A stretch of 64,000 nucleotides of DNA from Micropterix aruncella (taxonomy: Eukaryota > Arthropoda > Insecta > Lepidoptera > Micropterigidae). Numbering within the stretch: the stretch's first letter is position 1; every line of letters starts with the position of its first letter. A model generated the notes under the pieces. It saw only the letters and a list, made by a program, of their open reading frames with translations, ran no database searches and had not been told where the DNA came from. The stretch is taken from NCBI GenBank assembly GCA_944548615.1, contig OX155978.1:2773595-2837594 (forward strand). Reading direction: 5' to 3'. The translations under genes and the position numbers were made by a program. Positions 10,939-21,720 of the stretch are shown piece after piece.

Positions 10939-11543
10939 TCTTATATATAAAAATGAATCGCCGTGCGTTAGTCTCGCAGGATCTCGGAAATGACTCGACC
11001 GATTTGAATTGTTTTTCTTTTATTTTGTTTGGCTTGATTCAGGGGTGGTTTACAAAAAAAATATTTAGGAAAAACTCAAAAAAACAACTGAAAATCGAAA
11101 AAATCGAAATTGGTCATTTTCGGAACATTGGCCACTTTCCAGATGGCTATCGCGGCGATCGTATTGTTTGACAGCTATTCATTCCGTGATTGTGTAAAAT
11201 TTCAAAAAGTCGGAAAAGTAAAAAAAGTCAAAAATGTCCAAAAAGTCGAAAAATGCAAAAAAGACGAAGAAGTCTGAAAAGTCGAAAAAGCCGAAGAAGT
11301 CGAAAAAGTCGGAAAAGTCGAAAAAGCATTTATATTTCATCATTTAAATTAAATACATAAAATTTATTTTAATTACAAATGACTTTAATTTAATCACCAA
11401 ACGAAACTCAAATCGTACATGATTTGGCCATATTATAGATTTCAATGAATTTGATTTGGAAGGTTAATTAGGATTAATAAACGCGTATGAAGAGTTACAC
11501 TCAAATCAATTTTAGGTGGTACGAAGTTCACCGGGTCATCTAG
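10939..11543 (+). mobile_element. Helitron-like non-autonomous element, copy 1
   Basis: It starts TCTTATATATAAAAATGAA after an A and ends CTAG before a T, fitting Helitron 5'-TC...CTRR-3' insertion between A and T. A short hairpin GGTGGTACGAAGTTCACC lies 12-15 nt before the end; the copy at 31215 has the compensatory form GGCGGTACGAAGTTCGCC. No Rep/helicase is present. Confidence 0.55.
11205..11332. repeat. AAGTCGAAA-type tandem repeat
   Basis: Imperfect units of 9-12 bp (AAAAAGTCGAAAAAG and variants) are repeated about ten times inside the Helitron-like element. Confidence 0.8.
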
Positions 11544-11803
11544 TTGTTAATATTTATTCTCAAAATCGACCAAAAGGTTGCGGCGCAGTTTTTTGCACTC
11601 GAAGGCTGGCTTCCAAGCAGTTAAACAATTAAATTGATCGTGTTTAATGCTTTGCATTCGATATCCGTGCTCGTCGCCGATTATCCCTTTCAATTAGGTC
11701 AACCTCCTTCCTGTATGGACATCAGACTCGATATCCTACCAGCTCTTGTCTCCTTGCCGGGAAAGTTTTGTGGTGATTCAACTGTTTTATTTTATTGTTA
11801 CAG
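11544..11803. other. intron before host exon 1
   Basis: Ends in a pyrimidine-rich tract and TTGTTACAG acceptor at 11803. No earlier coding exon of the host gene was recognised in 1-11803. Confidence 0.5.
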
Positions 11804-11894
11804 AGAGAAAAACAAAGACAGCTCGAATTCACCAAGATACAAACCATTAAATTGATGTGGGACAACGAACAACTGCACCTTGAGAAACTAAGAG
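11804..11894 (+). CDS. RhoGEF2: RhoGEF2 exon 1 of window: coiled-coil-like segment
   Basis: The acceptor is TTGTTACAG and the donor G|GTAATA; the frame enters in phase 0 and leaves in phase 1. It encodes about 30 residues beginning REKQRQLEFTKIQ and ending LHLEKLRG, highly charged with heptad-like Leu/Ile spacing. In PDZ-RhoGEF/LARG proteins such a helical region lies between the PDZ and RGS-like domains. Assignment rests on the in-frame join to the unmistakable downstream domains. The earlier (PDZ) exons are not in the window. Confidence 0.85.
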
Positions 11895-12147
11895 GTAATA
11901 CATACAAAATACATTTTTATTGTTTTTAGGGCTTAGAACCAAATTGTACAGTTGGAAGTCTCTACGGCCCTACTGATAGGCCTTTGGTGTGTGTCTATAT
12001 CAGGGTTAGATTGATTTTCCCCAGCCCGAAAAAAGCCACTGTGTTAAATTGGGTAAAACCCACCTGAAAAAACCCGAGGGTTTTTGACGAATGTGAGTTT
12101 TTGAAAAAATACTTGTTTATAATAATTAAATCATGAACGGATATAGC

Positions 12148-12410
12148 ATTTATATTCTTCTTCTTCTTCTTCATCAGCGTGTATTCGCCCACCGTTGGGC
12201 ATACGCCTCTCCAATCACTCTCCATCCGGATCGGTTGTCCGTTTCCCCCATCCAGACAGGTCCAGGGCTAGTGGGGCTGCTGGGGACAGGGGGCCGTGGT
12301 AAGGTTGTACTGTTCATCATCATTGGAGGTATATAGCCCGATACCCGCCACGTCGGCCACACGTCTTGGCGAGCTCCACACTTTCAGGAAAATATTTCCA
12401 TTTCCTAGGC
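12148..12410 (-). mobile_element. RTE-type LINE 3' end
   Basis: On the minus strand it ends in (GAA)n (TTC repeats at 12158-12172). Next to this is a CCACCGTTGGGCATACGCCTC block like those common in RTE-clade 3' regions. No RT frame remains. Confidence 0.55.
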
Positions 12411-12931
12411 TTGTGGCAACCTGGTCGGGTTACTTAACCTCCGAATTGCACAATATTCACTAAATTTATGATTTAAATATTATTTATTGTTGAGAAAATT
12501 TCAAAATATATGTTGACGCTTAAAATTTAAATTATAAAGCATTTATATTATATTTTATCAAAAAGAAAAAAAAGGATGCATTTGTGACACGTTTAAATTT
12601 TTCGACTTATTCCCTATTTTACAGTATTTACACTGCACTCTTTTATTATCTATTTTAATAACTTCTGTCCATTCTGTCCCTTCCTTTCTACCACTTCCGA
12701 CTACTTTTGGCATGATTTATAAGATAACTTATGGATAATATTGTTACGTGGTTAGACAGCAGAAGATGCAAAAACACGGTAGAACACCCAACTCGATTTA
12801 TTACAAAACTATTACAATATTCTTCAAGCGACAAAGACCCTTATACACACTTCAGTATACACTATTTAGTTCTAAAATCGTTTGCACTACTACTCAATAC
12901 TTTAGCGCCGAAACAGCGCCACTAGCGCTTG
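12411..12931. other. AT-rich intron
   Basis: No exon or clear element is seen. Confidence 0.4.
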
Positions 12932-12934
12932 TTA

Positions 12935-13116
12935 TAGGGCATTTACACTCTCGCGCGAGGCGAGACGCGGGACCACATGGTAATCAAACGGAACAGAGGC
13001 AAAGCTTCTAACGAGCGTACAAAATTTTTACCTACTTTGCTAGAAGCTTTGCCTCTGTTCCGTTTGTTTACCATGTGGTCCCGCGTCTCGCCTCGCGCGA
13101 GAGTGTAAATGCCCCA
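12935..13116. mobile_element. 182-bp foldback MITE, PIF/Harbinger-like
   Basis: Two arms of about 75 bp are nearly perfect inverted repeats (GGCATTTACACTCTCGCGCG on the left, its complement on the right), with a loop of about 30 bp. It is flanked by TTA on both sides (12932-12934, 13117-13119), the 3-bp target typical of PIF/Harbinger MITEs. It would give a long hairpin in the pre-mRNA. Confidence 0.8.
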
Positions 13117-13472
13117 TTAGTGTTAACTCTTATCCTGTTGTGAAAATAAAAGGGATCTCCCCGACAACTGACAATAACAATTTTCGGGGGAATTCCCTTC
13201 ATGGTAGTGTTACAACTTTATTCAATAGTAAATAGATTTGTATTGGGAGAAAAAAATGCAATAAAATGGTAATAAAATAAAATTAAATGTAAATTTAAAA
13301 TATATTCATTTAAAATTCTCATTAACTCCGAAAAAACCCGAAATTCCCCGAAGAAGCCCGAAAATCCCCGAAAAAACCCTATATGCCAGTTTTGAAGATA
13401 TGAAATTTGGATTACTATAGGATTTGCTTGGCCGCAACTATCTTAAAAGATATTGACTATTTTTTTTTTCAG

Positions 13473-13573
13473 GCGAAGATTTGCGCGATGACAATCGCAG
13501 GCAAGAATTTGCAGCAGCCGAAGCCAGGTGCAACATACTCAGACAGCAGTACGAGTACATCGCTAACTCCTTG
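13473..13573 (+). CDS. RhoGEF2: RhoGEF2 exon 2: charged helix
   Basis: The T-rich tract and CAG acceptor end at 13472 and the donor is TTG|GTAATA. Phase 1 in, phase 0 out, completing Gly with the last base of exon 1. It reads EDLRDDNRRQEFAAAEARC, then a helix ending QQYEYIANSL, continuing the Glu/Arg/Gln-rich coiled-coil. A 5' exon of this kind usually sits just before the low-complexity linker of the protein. Confidence 0.88.
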
Positions 13574-13584
13574 GTAATATCATT

Positions 13585-13660
13585 GAGTATATATGGTATT
13601 AGGTTGAACAACTCCATATTACGATTTGGCACCCTTCTGCGCTGGCGAAATATTCTGGAG
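13585..13660. repeat. short dispersed repeat
   Basis: ATATATGGTATTA...TTTGGCACCCTTCTGCGCTGGCGA resembles 33645-33715. It begins 12 bp after the exon 2 donor, so the match is not exonic. Confidence 0.4.
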
Positions 13661-13959
13661 ACTAACTTTAACAGAGAGCATACAAAATACAAAAAACTAT
13701 AAAGTCAAGCTTCGGAGAAAGAGAAGTATATCGCCCAAAATTGTATTATTACGACTTGGTGGACCTAACAGACGGAATGGACATTGCGCCAACACTAAGT
13801 TCCATGAAAGGGTTCACTCAGTTCCACTGGGTCACTCAGTGGTGACTAAACTGTAAATGAGTGTGAATGCTTGAACATTACATCAAGCCACATCGAGCAT
13901 GCCTGTCAAGCATATTAATGCTCGGTAACCAATTTTGATCATCTGAGGAGGCCTTTACA

Positions 13960-14699
13960 TGGTAACGAAAAAAGTGTTGCTGTTGTGGAGCGAATATTTC
14001 AGCAAGGCAAGGGTAATGACTATGTATTCAGCATTCATATACCAGTGTTTAATGTATGCTAGACAGCACTTAGCAGGAACACCAATTAATGCAGACTCGC
14101 ATCATACCCGCGGTAGCTCCCTTTTATGCGTACCCCGAATACGACTGGCAAAAGTACAGAAAAGCTACTTGTACCTTAGCATTAAATTCTATAATCTACT
14201 CCCTACAAAATTTAAACAGCTGGAGGGCATAAAATTAAAAAAAAAACATCAAGGAGATGCTGATAGGCCACCCTTTCTATAATCTGGCCGAATTTGAGGG
14301 CCATGATTTTTCAAATATTGTGCCCATTTAAACTACTCAAAATAAGTAGAGCCTTATTGTCTGATTATTTTATATGGTTTTATATCTGTACGTTTAGTTT
14401 AAAATGCATAACGTAGATTTTATTTGATTATTTAACATTTTACTGACAATTTTAATATTACGATGAATAATTTTACTATGTATCTTTTCGAATTACTAAC
14501 TACTTCAAATAATAGGCTTCTATTTTGATTATTTATATTTATAGCTTGACAATCTAGTAGTTAATTCTTGACTACCTATGTATGTTCAGTAAAGAGTAGT
14601 AACGAAACTCACTACCTAACCCAATTATTTTGACACGTCCAAGAGCGGTCTTTAGCCGTTAATTGGACACGATGAAAATGTAATGTAATGTAATGTAAC
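13960..14699 (+). mobile_element. LINE-G 3' end with RT C-terminal frame
   Basis: The plus-strand frame at 13959-14282 ends like a LINE RT C-terminus: VYSAFIYQC-type thumb start disrupted, then NTRGSS-like HHTRGSSLLCVPRIRLAKVQ and FYNLLPTKFKQLEG. The 3' UTR ends in an (ATGTA)n tail at 14675-14698. It is 5'-truncated. This C-terminal pattern belongs to jockey/CR1-like LINEs, and I do not place it further. Confidence 0.7.
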
Positions 14700-14852
14700 G
14701 CTAAAATTTATACACAAATCTTTAAATTATGTACATTTTCTGCACAGCGCCAATGTAGCACACTACAATACCCCGGCTCCTGTCTCTTTGTCCATCTCGA
14801 TAGTTACCTTTCCCACTACACTGCTTACGTATTTATTTTTTTATATTACTAG

Positions 14853-15032
14853 GGTGTCAACATATCTGGCATGTGCGTAGCTCCAGCTACTTCAGGCAAC
14901 AAAAAAAGCAGTCGGCCCGACAAAGACAGCTCCGTTGGATTCCTCTCCGGCTTACCCAGGTCTCTCAGTAATCTCACCAGTCAGAGTCTTCGCAATCTCA
15001 GACAAAATAAGACAAAACTGGACGATGATAAG
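14853..15032 (+). CDS. RhoGEF2: RhoGEF2 exon 3: Ser-rich basic linker
   Basis: The acceptor is TTACTAG and the donor AAG|GTATTT; 180 bp, phase 0 both sides, 60 residues. It begins GVNISGMCVAPATSGNKKSS and continues with a Ser/Leu/Arg-rich stretch (GFLSGLPRSLSNLTSQSLRN) ending KTKLDDDK. No known fold; several RxxS/SxxR sites could be phosphorylated. In this family the PDZ-RGS linker is long and poorly conserved, so the call depends on frame continuity. Confidence 0.85.
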
Positions 15033-15439
15033 GTATTTTTGCCAATAGTATTTTTATCCACATTCAACAAAATTGATCAGTCGCCCTGCTGGTTTAATCG
15101 GTGTTGCCAGGTATATGCAAACAATAGTCACAGATTTATGCCACCTGAGATAGGCTAAAGTAGCCATTTTGCACATTGTGTCGACTACAAAAATGGGACG
15201 ATTTATTGTTGCTTCTATAAACAACAAACTTAATACGCAAGGCAGGTATTACTGTAGAATAAATCGGTTGTGCCACACCAATACTTTTCCGGCAAGTAGC
15301 CAAGGACTGATTACATCGGAATATAAATTTCATAAATAAAATCGATGAGCACAACTGCCTCGGGCGGTACGGTTTGTTTCTTGGCTAGCCTCGGGCGGCT
15401 CCGTGTAAATATTTGATTAAAATGTATGGCGGAAAATGA

Positions 15440-15720
15440 ATTATTAGAACAGCTTGTATATGAGATATTCGAAACAAAATTCCACAATGGGATTTCAGCT
15501 AAGTCTTAAGTCCAAAATTTCGAGGATGGTATATAACTAGTGCACTCCCTGGTGGACCGATTTCAACAACAATCTTTTCTACTCTTGCCATGACCAAATT
15601 ATGCCTGCATACCAAATTTCAGCTCAATGGGATTAAGCAGTTAGACGCTTTCTTCCAAGTATACCAGACAGTAGCTTCTCTGAGAACAAAATTGAAATCG
15701 AAGCGAATACGTCACGAGTC
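15440..15720. repeat. dispersed repeat shared with 17480-17740
   Basis: Both stretches carry ACTCTTGCCATGACCAAAT, then CAAATTTCAGCTCAATGGGA (or its variant), and TTAAG..GTTA. They are diverged and non-coding, with no clear ends. Confidence 0.5.
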
Positions 15721-16523
15721 TAAGGGCTCGGATATAGTTGTCAGATGTTACGATCGCTTTTGCAAACGTTTGAAAAAACGCCAGCCTTTGCCTGCTCGTA
15801 ACGCTAACCAACAGCATTCGTCAAGACGTACCCCTCTGTCCACATTCCTCGCACCCTTTTCCAGCAATGCCATGTCGCTCGAGAGAGAGTCTACTGTTGT
15901 CTCGGTATACTGTGCTATTGTGGAGAAATACAGACACACACACACAGGCAGAATTCATATGGAAATGGTATGTAAATTGTCTTAATTGCGATGAAATGCT
16001 TTTGTTGTCTGCAATTTTTAATATATCTCGTGGTTCAAGGGTTGTGGAGCAATATGGAGTGTATATTCTAAAAATAGGACATCGTCCGTTGCTAAGTGTA
16101 TCCAACTTGCGTGTTTGTGTGTTTACGTCATCGAGCAGGGGAGAAGTCAGCTAGGGCTCTCAAAATTCAATCTGTGCGACCAAAGAATCAGTCATAACTC
16201 CGCAACGGAAAGAGTACACAAGTGATTCTTTGGGTTGTCGTGTAGATCATGAGGTATTCTAAAACGTAAACTAAGCAGAAATAAATTAAGTCATCAAGTG
16301 AAAAGTTGTTGATGAAAGACATTTTTATGTAAAAAAGATTACAGTAATGTAACTTTACTACCCACCCAAATTAAAATTAATTGGTTGTATCACCCCAAAA
16401 CTCTCCCAGCCAGTAGCCATAGCTGTAGGGAGGGATTTTTAAGCGTGTTGTGCCTTTGGGACGGAGGTTGACCTGTTAAAAAGTTCAATTTATAGTATTA
16501 TCGGCGAGCAATACTCCACCACT
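15721..16523. other. intron 3 sequence without recognised feature
   Basis: ORF-like stretches at 15590-15985 have no recognisable protein signature. A short (AC)n run lies at 15931-15942. Confidence 0.35.
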
Positions 16524-17382
16524 CTTACCAATAAAATTATCTTATAACCGCGTTAAACCCTTGTTATTGTTATACCCGGTATAGCCGAGTTATAACGAAG
16601 TTGTAAAATCGTGACCAATAAATCAGTTATAACGCGGTTATAACTACTCCCTGAAACCAAAGACAAGTCATATTTCTAGCATGGCAACGCCCGCTTGGAA
16701 GCAGTGTGGCCAACTGAAGCGGCATGAAATGCACATGAAATGTCACTTTTTGTTGTCAGAAAGCCCTTGCCCATTGTTTTGTTACGCGAATGCTGATCGA
16801 ATTTATAGTGGTATTTTGCAGGTCAGCTCTCAGGATATCGATGATTCTTGCGGCGTATGGCTTAGTGAAACGATATTTAGTTTTAAAATTGTAATCATCC
16901 AAATCGAGCGGGTCGTATCGCAATTTGTAAATTTTTGGTCGCCTATCACGACGCATTTTGATTTCTTCCAATAAATCCAGATCGATCATATCATCCAAGT
17001 CGACAAAATCCATTATTCGGCTAAAACGCAGGATTTCACAGCAGTATAAAAGGCGTATCCTCGTCGTAACACGGCTATTACAACGAAAGCGCACGATTCG
17101 CGAACGAGAAGCTCCACGTCCGCGGCTGTCAGGTGGCTGTCAGTTTGAAACAGCTGTTACGCCGGTCGGCCATTTTTAAGTTAATACTCCGTTAAACCGC
17201 TGTTATACCTGGCCTAGGGGTGGTATAGCGGAGTTATAGTGCGGATGGAAATCCAGTACCACTATTCCATGCTTATACCCGAGATGATCAGTGGTGTAAG
17301 CTATACCGCGTTTATTGGTCACAGATTTTCTTATACCTAGTAATAACAGAGGTATAAATTTTACAACTCGTTTATTGGTAAG
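16524..17382 (-). mobile_element. PIF/Harbinger element with truncated transposase
   Basis: The termini CTTACCAATAAA and TTTATTGGTAAG are inverted repeats with tandem GTTATAAC-type subterminal motifs. The minus-strand frame 17094-16756 encodes a Harbinger-transposase-like N-terminus: an acidic MDFVDLDDMIDLDLLEEI start, RRPKIYKLRYDPLDL, then KTKYRFTKPYAARIIDILRA. It stops at about 112 residues, before any DDE catalytic domain, so the 859-bp element is defective. Confidence 0.75.
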
Positions 17383-17479
17383 GCTGCAAGGTTACACATC
17401 TAGAATTTCCTCGGATGCAATTTTGTCTTGGAGAAATTTTTTACTCGATCATTTGACCATTTAAAATCCAATATCATTG

Positions 17480-17740
17480 CCCTGTAGCTATGGATATTCC
17501 AAACAAAATTTTACAATGTGATTCCGGCTTAACAAAGAATCTGTACCAAATTTCAAATCTCTGAGAGTTCAATATTTCGAGATTGAAATATGTCTAGTGC
17601 GCCTCTTCAACTCTTGCCATGACCAAATGATTGCTTTGTGCTAAATTACAGCTCAATTGGATTAAGCGTTATGGCGCTGTCGTGAAGGAACACACACAGA
17701 CAGACAGACACACAGAGAGACTTCCACCTGGAAATAGCCT
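17480..17740. repeat. dispersed repeat shared with 15440-15720
   Basis: Second copy of that repeat, ending near an (ACAG)n run at 17692-17716. Confidence 0.5.
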
Positions 17741-18339
17741 TAAGAGCCCTATCACATATTTTTTCCAGAAAGGCAAGAAAAGTGGATTTTTGGCGTTCTA
17801 ATTCCAAGAAATTAAGAGATTTCTACAAACTTTAATTACTGAATTACCTGGACCATTTCTTGATGTTGACCATAGCGGCCTTTAATTTTAGATGTAACGA
17901 ATATTATTTACTTATTCAGCCCATTTTCCGAAAGTCGTTATTCGTAAAACGCTCGGAAGGCAAACTTTGAGCTCCTTAATACAGTAATATCACTACAACG
18001 AAAACCGTATACTATTTTTTTTTATGTCCGTCATGTATTCTTGATGTACACTACGGCTTTATTTTTTCGTTTTTTGACCACATATCCAAGGTATACATTA
18101 CTTACAATTACACAAAATTAAAAAAAAATCTTCCTGTATCATTCTAATTTTCTCAGAAATAAAATAAGATTCTTATATAATACTTATACTATATTAAAGT
18201 TCACTCTTTTAGCAATACGACATAATATAAATTATTGTCATTAGAAAGGAGAAAACACTGCAAAAAACAATTAGAAATTGTGTATATATTTGCTTGCGCA
18301 AGAGAAGAGCGCTCAGTGCCGCGGTTTTCTCCCAGGGTT
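17741..18339. other. AT-rich intron
   Basis: No gene or element is recognised. Confidence 0.4.
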
Positions 18340-18490
18340 GAATAGTTATTTATTTATTTATTTATTTATTTATCCTATCTTTTATAGTTACATCCAAAAA
18401 AAAATGCGTTCATTTTTTCAACTCATTTTAAAAGAATACCTACGCTATTTTGTAATAAGGCTCTTAAGCATCTCAGGGGGCTCAAAATAA
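18340..18490 (-). mobile_element. LINE-D 3' terminus
   Basis: (TTTA)n at 18347-18373, followed by TATAGTTACATC...TGCGTTCATTTTTT, is the reverse complement of the 3' end of the LINE at 36983-38273. Only the tail is left. Confidence 0.75.
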
Positions 18491-18800
18491 ATATATCCCC
18501 CTTTATCTCAAAAGTAAAAAAAAAATTGCTAACACTCACTCCACTGATTGTTGTAAATCTATTATAAGAAGACCATTGAATAATTAGGTATACCCACAGT
18601 TTGTGGTTGACTTTCCTTCATACAGCCTTCACTAGCACAGACAATATTAATCTTTTCATTTCCTAAACGTAATCTAATACCCAAATATCCAAAGCCTTTG
18701 TCAATAGTAATATTTCTTGTTTGGATGATTGAATCCTCACTGAAGTAGGTGTTGTATTGTTAGCGGTTCTTTAATGGGGATTGTACGTGTTCTGTTTCAG

Positions 18801-18932
18801 AGGCCGCCGTCTCTGATTGGACCACTACAATCCCCGGGCGTCTTGGACATCTCTGAGAACTACGAGGGTATGCCGAATTCCATATCGCTGCAGCTCTCAT
18901 ACCCACTCATCGCCAGTCAGTCCACTCTGCAG
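18801..18932 (+). CDS. RhoGEF2: RhoGEF2 exon 4: linker
   Basis: The acceptor is TGTTTCAG and the donor CAG|GTAAAT; 132 bp, phase 0 both sides, 44 residues. It begins RPPSLIGPLQSPGVLDISE and ends LIASQSTLQ. No domain is recognised. It is part of the disordered PDZ-to-RGS linker by position. Confidence 0.83.
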
Positions 18933-19550
18933 GTAAATTTCCCTTGCTAGATTATTGCCCCAAAGAAAATTCATGTTATTACAAGACTGCCTAAAAAAAA
19001 AGAGTGTAATGTGTTCAGAGTTCATCTATGTATGTTTTCCGTTTCTTTATTCCACCATAATTTTCAAACGCTTGAACCGACTGAGAAGGGTGTGATATTG
19101 TTAGAATCGCTATGTCATCCTGAGTGTCATAGGGTACTTTACTGTCTAAATATCAAATAAGTTGTTGTCTAAATGTCAAAATATCAACAGATTAACATAA
19201 ATATATCGTGTTTAGTGTCAAATGAAAGGTCTGATGGAATACATTCCGCTGATGTGGAACACATTCCGCTGATGGTCCTGTGTCTGCTTCAAATTCGATA
19301 TTAAGGTCAATCTCTCAAATTTATTTTTTGTTGTTATTTTAATAGTTTCATTAAAAGTTGCCTTCTGTAAAGGAGTTTCAAGGTTTCGATAACAGACTGG
19401 TCCATTAGTTGCAACAAGCCTGAGAAAGTAGGAGGTTAAAATATTGTTTTAAACTGGCTATTCCCTTTTTTCCATATCTCTCGATGATGCCTTGGTTTAT
19501 GCGCTTAATTTCGGCAGACCGCGAAATAATGGCAAAAAATCTTCGAGCCG
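18933..19550. other. start of intron 4
   Basis: Contains a 22-bp tandem doublet near 19235-19275 (ACATTCCGCTGATG repeated). No exon is seen. Confidence 0.4.
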
Positions 19551-21288
19551 TGCCCTTGACTTGCGAAGTAAAAATTCACCCGTACCGTTGCACACGACGT
19601 TTTGCGCGTGAAATCGGCGCGTATCGATGGCCTTGAGAAAAACGACCATAAGTTATAAACCACTATACGGATCATAAAAAGAATAACTGTAAAATGATCG
19701 CATTGAAATTTGAAATATAAAACATTATAACCTTATCACGTAAAACAATTAAGATAATAATGAATAAATATTACAAAGTTGGCGAACTGAAAAAACTCGC
19801 CTATTCAATCATTTCGATTTTTTTATCATGAAATTCGGAAATCTATGCAAAAATTGTAAATACAGGTATGTTCTTTATTAACCCCTCGCGGCCCGCGGTT
19901 TGAATTTTAATGTGTGCCTTACGGCCCGTAAGAAATTCGCGAGTCTCAAAAAAAAGATGGCGTTTCAGAAAAAAAACGATTACTCCGAAACTGTCACACC
20001 GATCGTCTAAAAAAGACCTGTTTTATGTTCCTATTGAAATTTGCTATTAGATATTTGTAACGTCGTTATGTAAAGCAATAAAGATTATTCATAATTATTA
20101 GTCAAAGTTGTACTAACATAATTAGGTCGGCTTCGCCTGGCCATTTCGGGCCGTCTGGGGTTCGACGGTAAATATCAATTCTGGACGTTTGGGGCCGTCT
20201 GGTACGCGAGGGGTTAAATGCTTTACCAAAACTATTATTTTGTTTTACTTATTTGCATACAAAAATATTTAGTTATTCAGCCAAGAAAAATTTGATGTAT
20301 TCTCGGAAAATTTTTTTTTTGCATATAATATTTGTGACTACTTAGGGTCTTTTTTTATATGAAATTCTTTCAAAATAACTTTACATCACATATCTTAGAA
20401 AATCACACCAGAACTTTCAGTTTTGTTTGATATTACAGAAAAATCTAAAGTTTTGAGAGTTAGCGTCCGAAACTTGGTAATAAACTTTGAAGGCTCATAA
20501 TATAAAATTGGTTAGAGTTTTTCAAATATATTGTCTCATTATATGCTTATTATATGTCCAATAACTAATTATTATACTCCAAAGAGTCACATTTCATAGA
20601 AAACTATAGAAAATCGCACTCAAAATATGGTTATACTCCCATACTAATTGTCAAAACAAATTTCTATGTGCGACCTCATATTACGAAACAACTTGAAATT
20701 AGCACAATTCGGCAAATTCTGTGATTATATACGATGTAAATGAAAAAATACCTATTTTATAAGCGAAATAAACCAATATTACATCATATTTCGCGATATT
20801 TCGGCCGTTTTACAACAAAAAAATACGACCATTTTCTGCAACGCATGTGTTTGACCGAAGCATTTTGCTTAAAAATACGTGAAAAAAGCAGATGGGCTAT
20901 CTCAAATCAATAATGCTCATTCATAAACTCTTTTAGAATGCAAATTACTCACGTTTCTGCAGAAAATCGTACTGAAACACTTGAAAATCACAATTTTTGT
21001 CACAAACTCGCAGCACTGAACTCGAACGAACCGAACTTGATAGTCGCGGCGGCGTGACTCATTTTTAGTAAAATAATTACTGTACGCCGCAATCGGCTGT
21101 TGAAAACTTTCAATATCGAGGGGTATTGGCCACAATGTATGGCCCATCAGATGCGCATAGAACCGCATTTCGATTTATAAATGGCATTTTTCGCAGCTGT
21201 GAGCGCCGCGACCCGTAATGGTCGTTACACATTTGACCGTAGGTAGACGTGTGACCCAGAGCAGGTTGTACCGAAACGGAGGGGTTAA
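19551..21288 (+). mobile_element. PB-b copy 4, with a PB-f element nested in it
   Basis: The left end is eroded (CCCTTGACTTGCGAAGTAAA for the PB-b start) and the right end GGGGTTAA is intact at 21288. The interior matches the other PB-b copies on both sides of the insertion at 19878-20217. Confidence 0.7.
19878..20217. mobile_element. PB-f: 340-bp piggyBac-like element
   Basis: TTAACCCCTCGCGGCCCG and the right end TACGCGAGGGGTTAA form an imperfect terminal inverted repeat. It is inserted in PB-b copy 4 at TTCTTTATTAAATGCTTTACC, which occurs uninterrupted in the other copies, so a TTAA duplication is shown directly. Confidence 0.85.
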
Positions 21289-21720
21289 ATATAATACAGT
21301 ACAATCAACTACTACAGTAGATAGGCATTCCTATACTTGGATGCGTCACAAAATTAAATGCTTAAAATTTAATTATTAAAACATAACTATCGTGATAGTT
21401 GTCATGGCTGTAATATTATATTCAATATTACCTACTTACAAATAATCAAAATATACCTACTAATGTCATTAAATAGTAGAGATAAATAAAAAGTCTCTTA
21501 TAAGACTGTGCTGCGTCAGTGTCAGTGCATGAGACTGTGCTGCGTCAGTGTCAGTGCATTCTGCAGTCATCAAAAAACAAACCACCAAAAATTCAATATC
21601 AATAAATTAGTCGTAGGAGCCTCCAAAAGTCATTAAATTTAGTGACAAAATTACCGATCTATCAATTAATACTTTGAAATTGAAGACAATCTCGGTTGTT
21701 TGACATTATAAATAAATAAA
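21289..21720. other. intron 4 with short tandem repeat
   Basis: A unit of about 28 bp (AGACTGTGCTGCGTCAGTGT...) is repeated twice at 21508-21560. 21674-21712 resembles the start of the foldback family at 61726 (GTTGTTTGACATTATAAATA). Confidence 0.5.

Noticed and set aside
11205..11332. CRISPR-like array
   Set aside because: Short contiguous imperfect units without spacers, in a eukaryotic intron: a plain tandem repeat.
15590..16154. Possible extra exon or gene in intron 3
   Set aside because: Competing ORFs on both strands, no conserved motif, no in-frame splice link to exons 3 or 4, and partial overlap with a dispersed repeat.
16756..17094. Domesticated Harbinger transposase gene
   Set aside because: Only the N-terminal ~112 residues remain inside intact element ends, with no catalytic domain and no splice structure, so a defective transposon is the simpler view.
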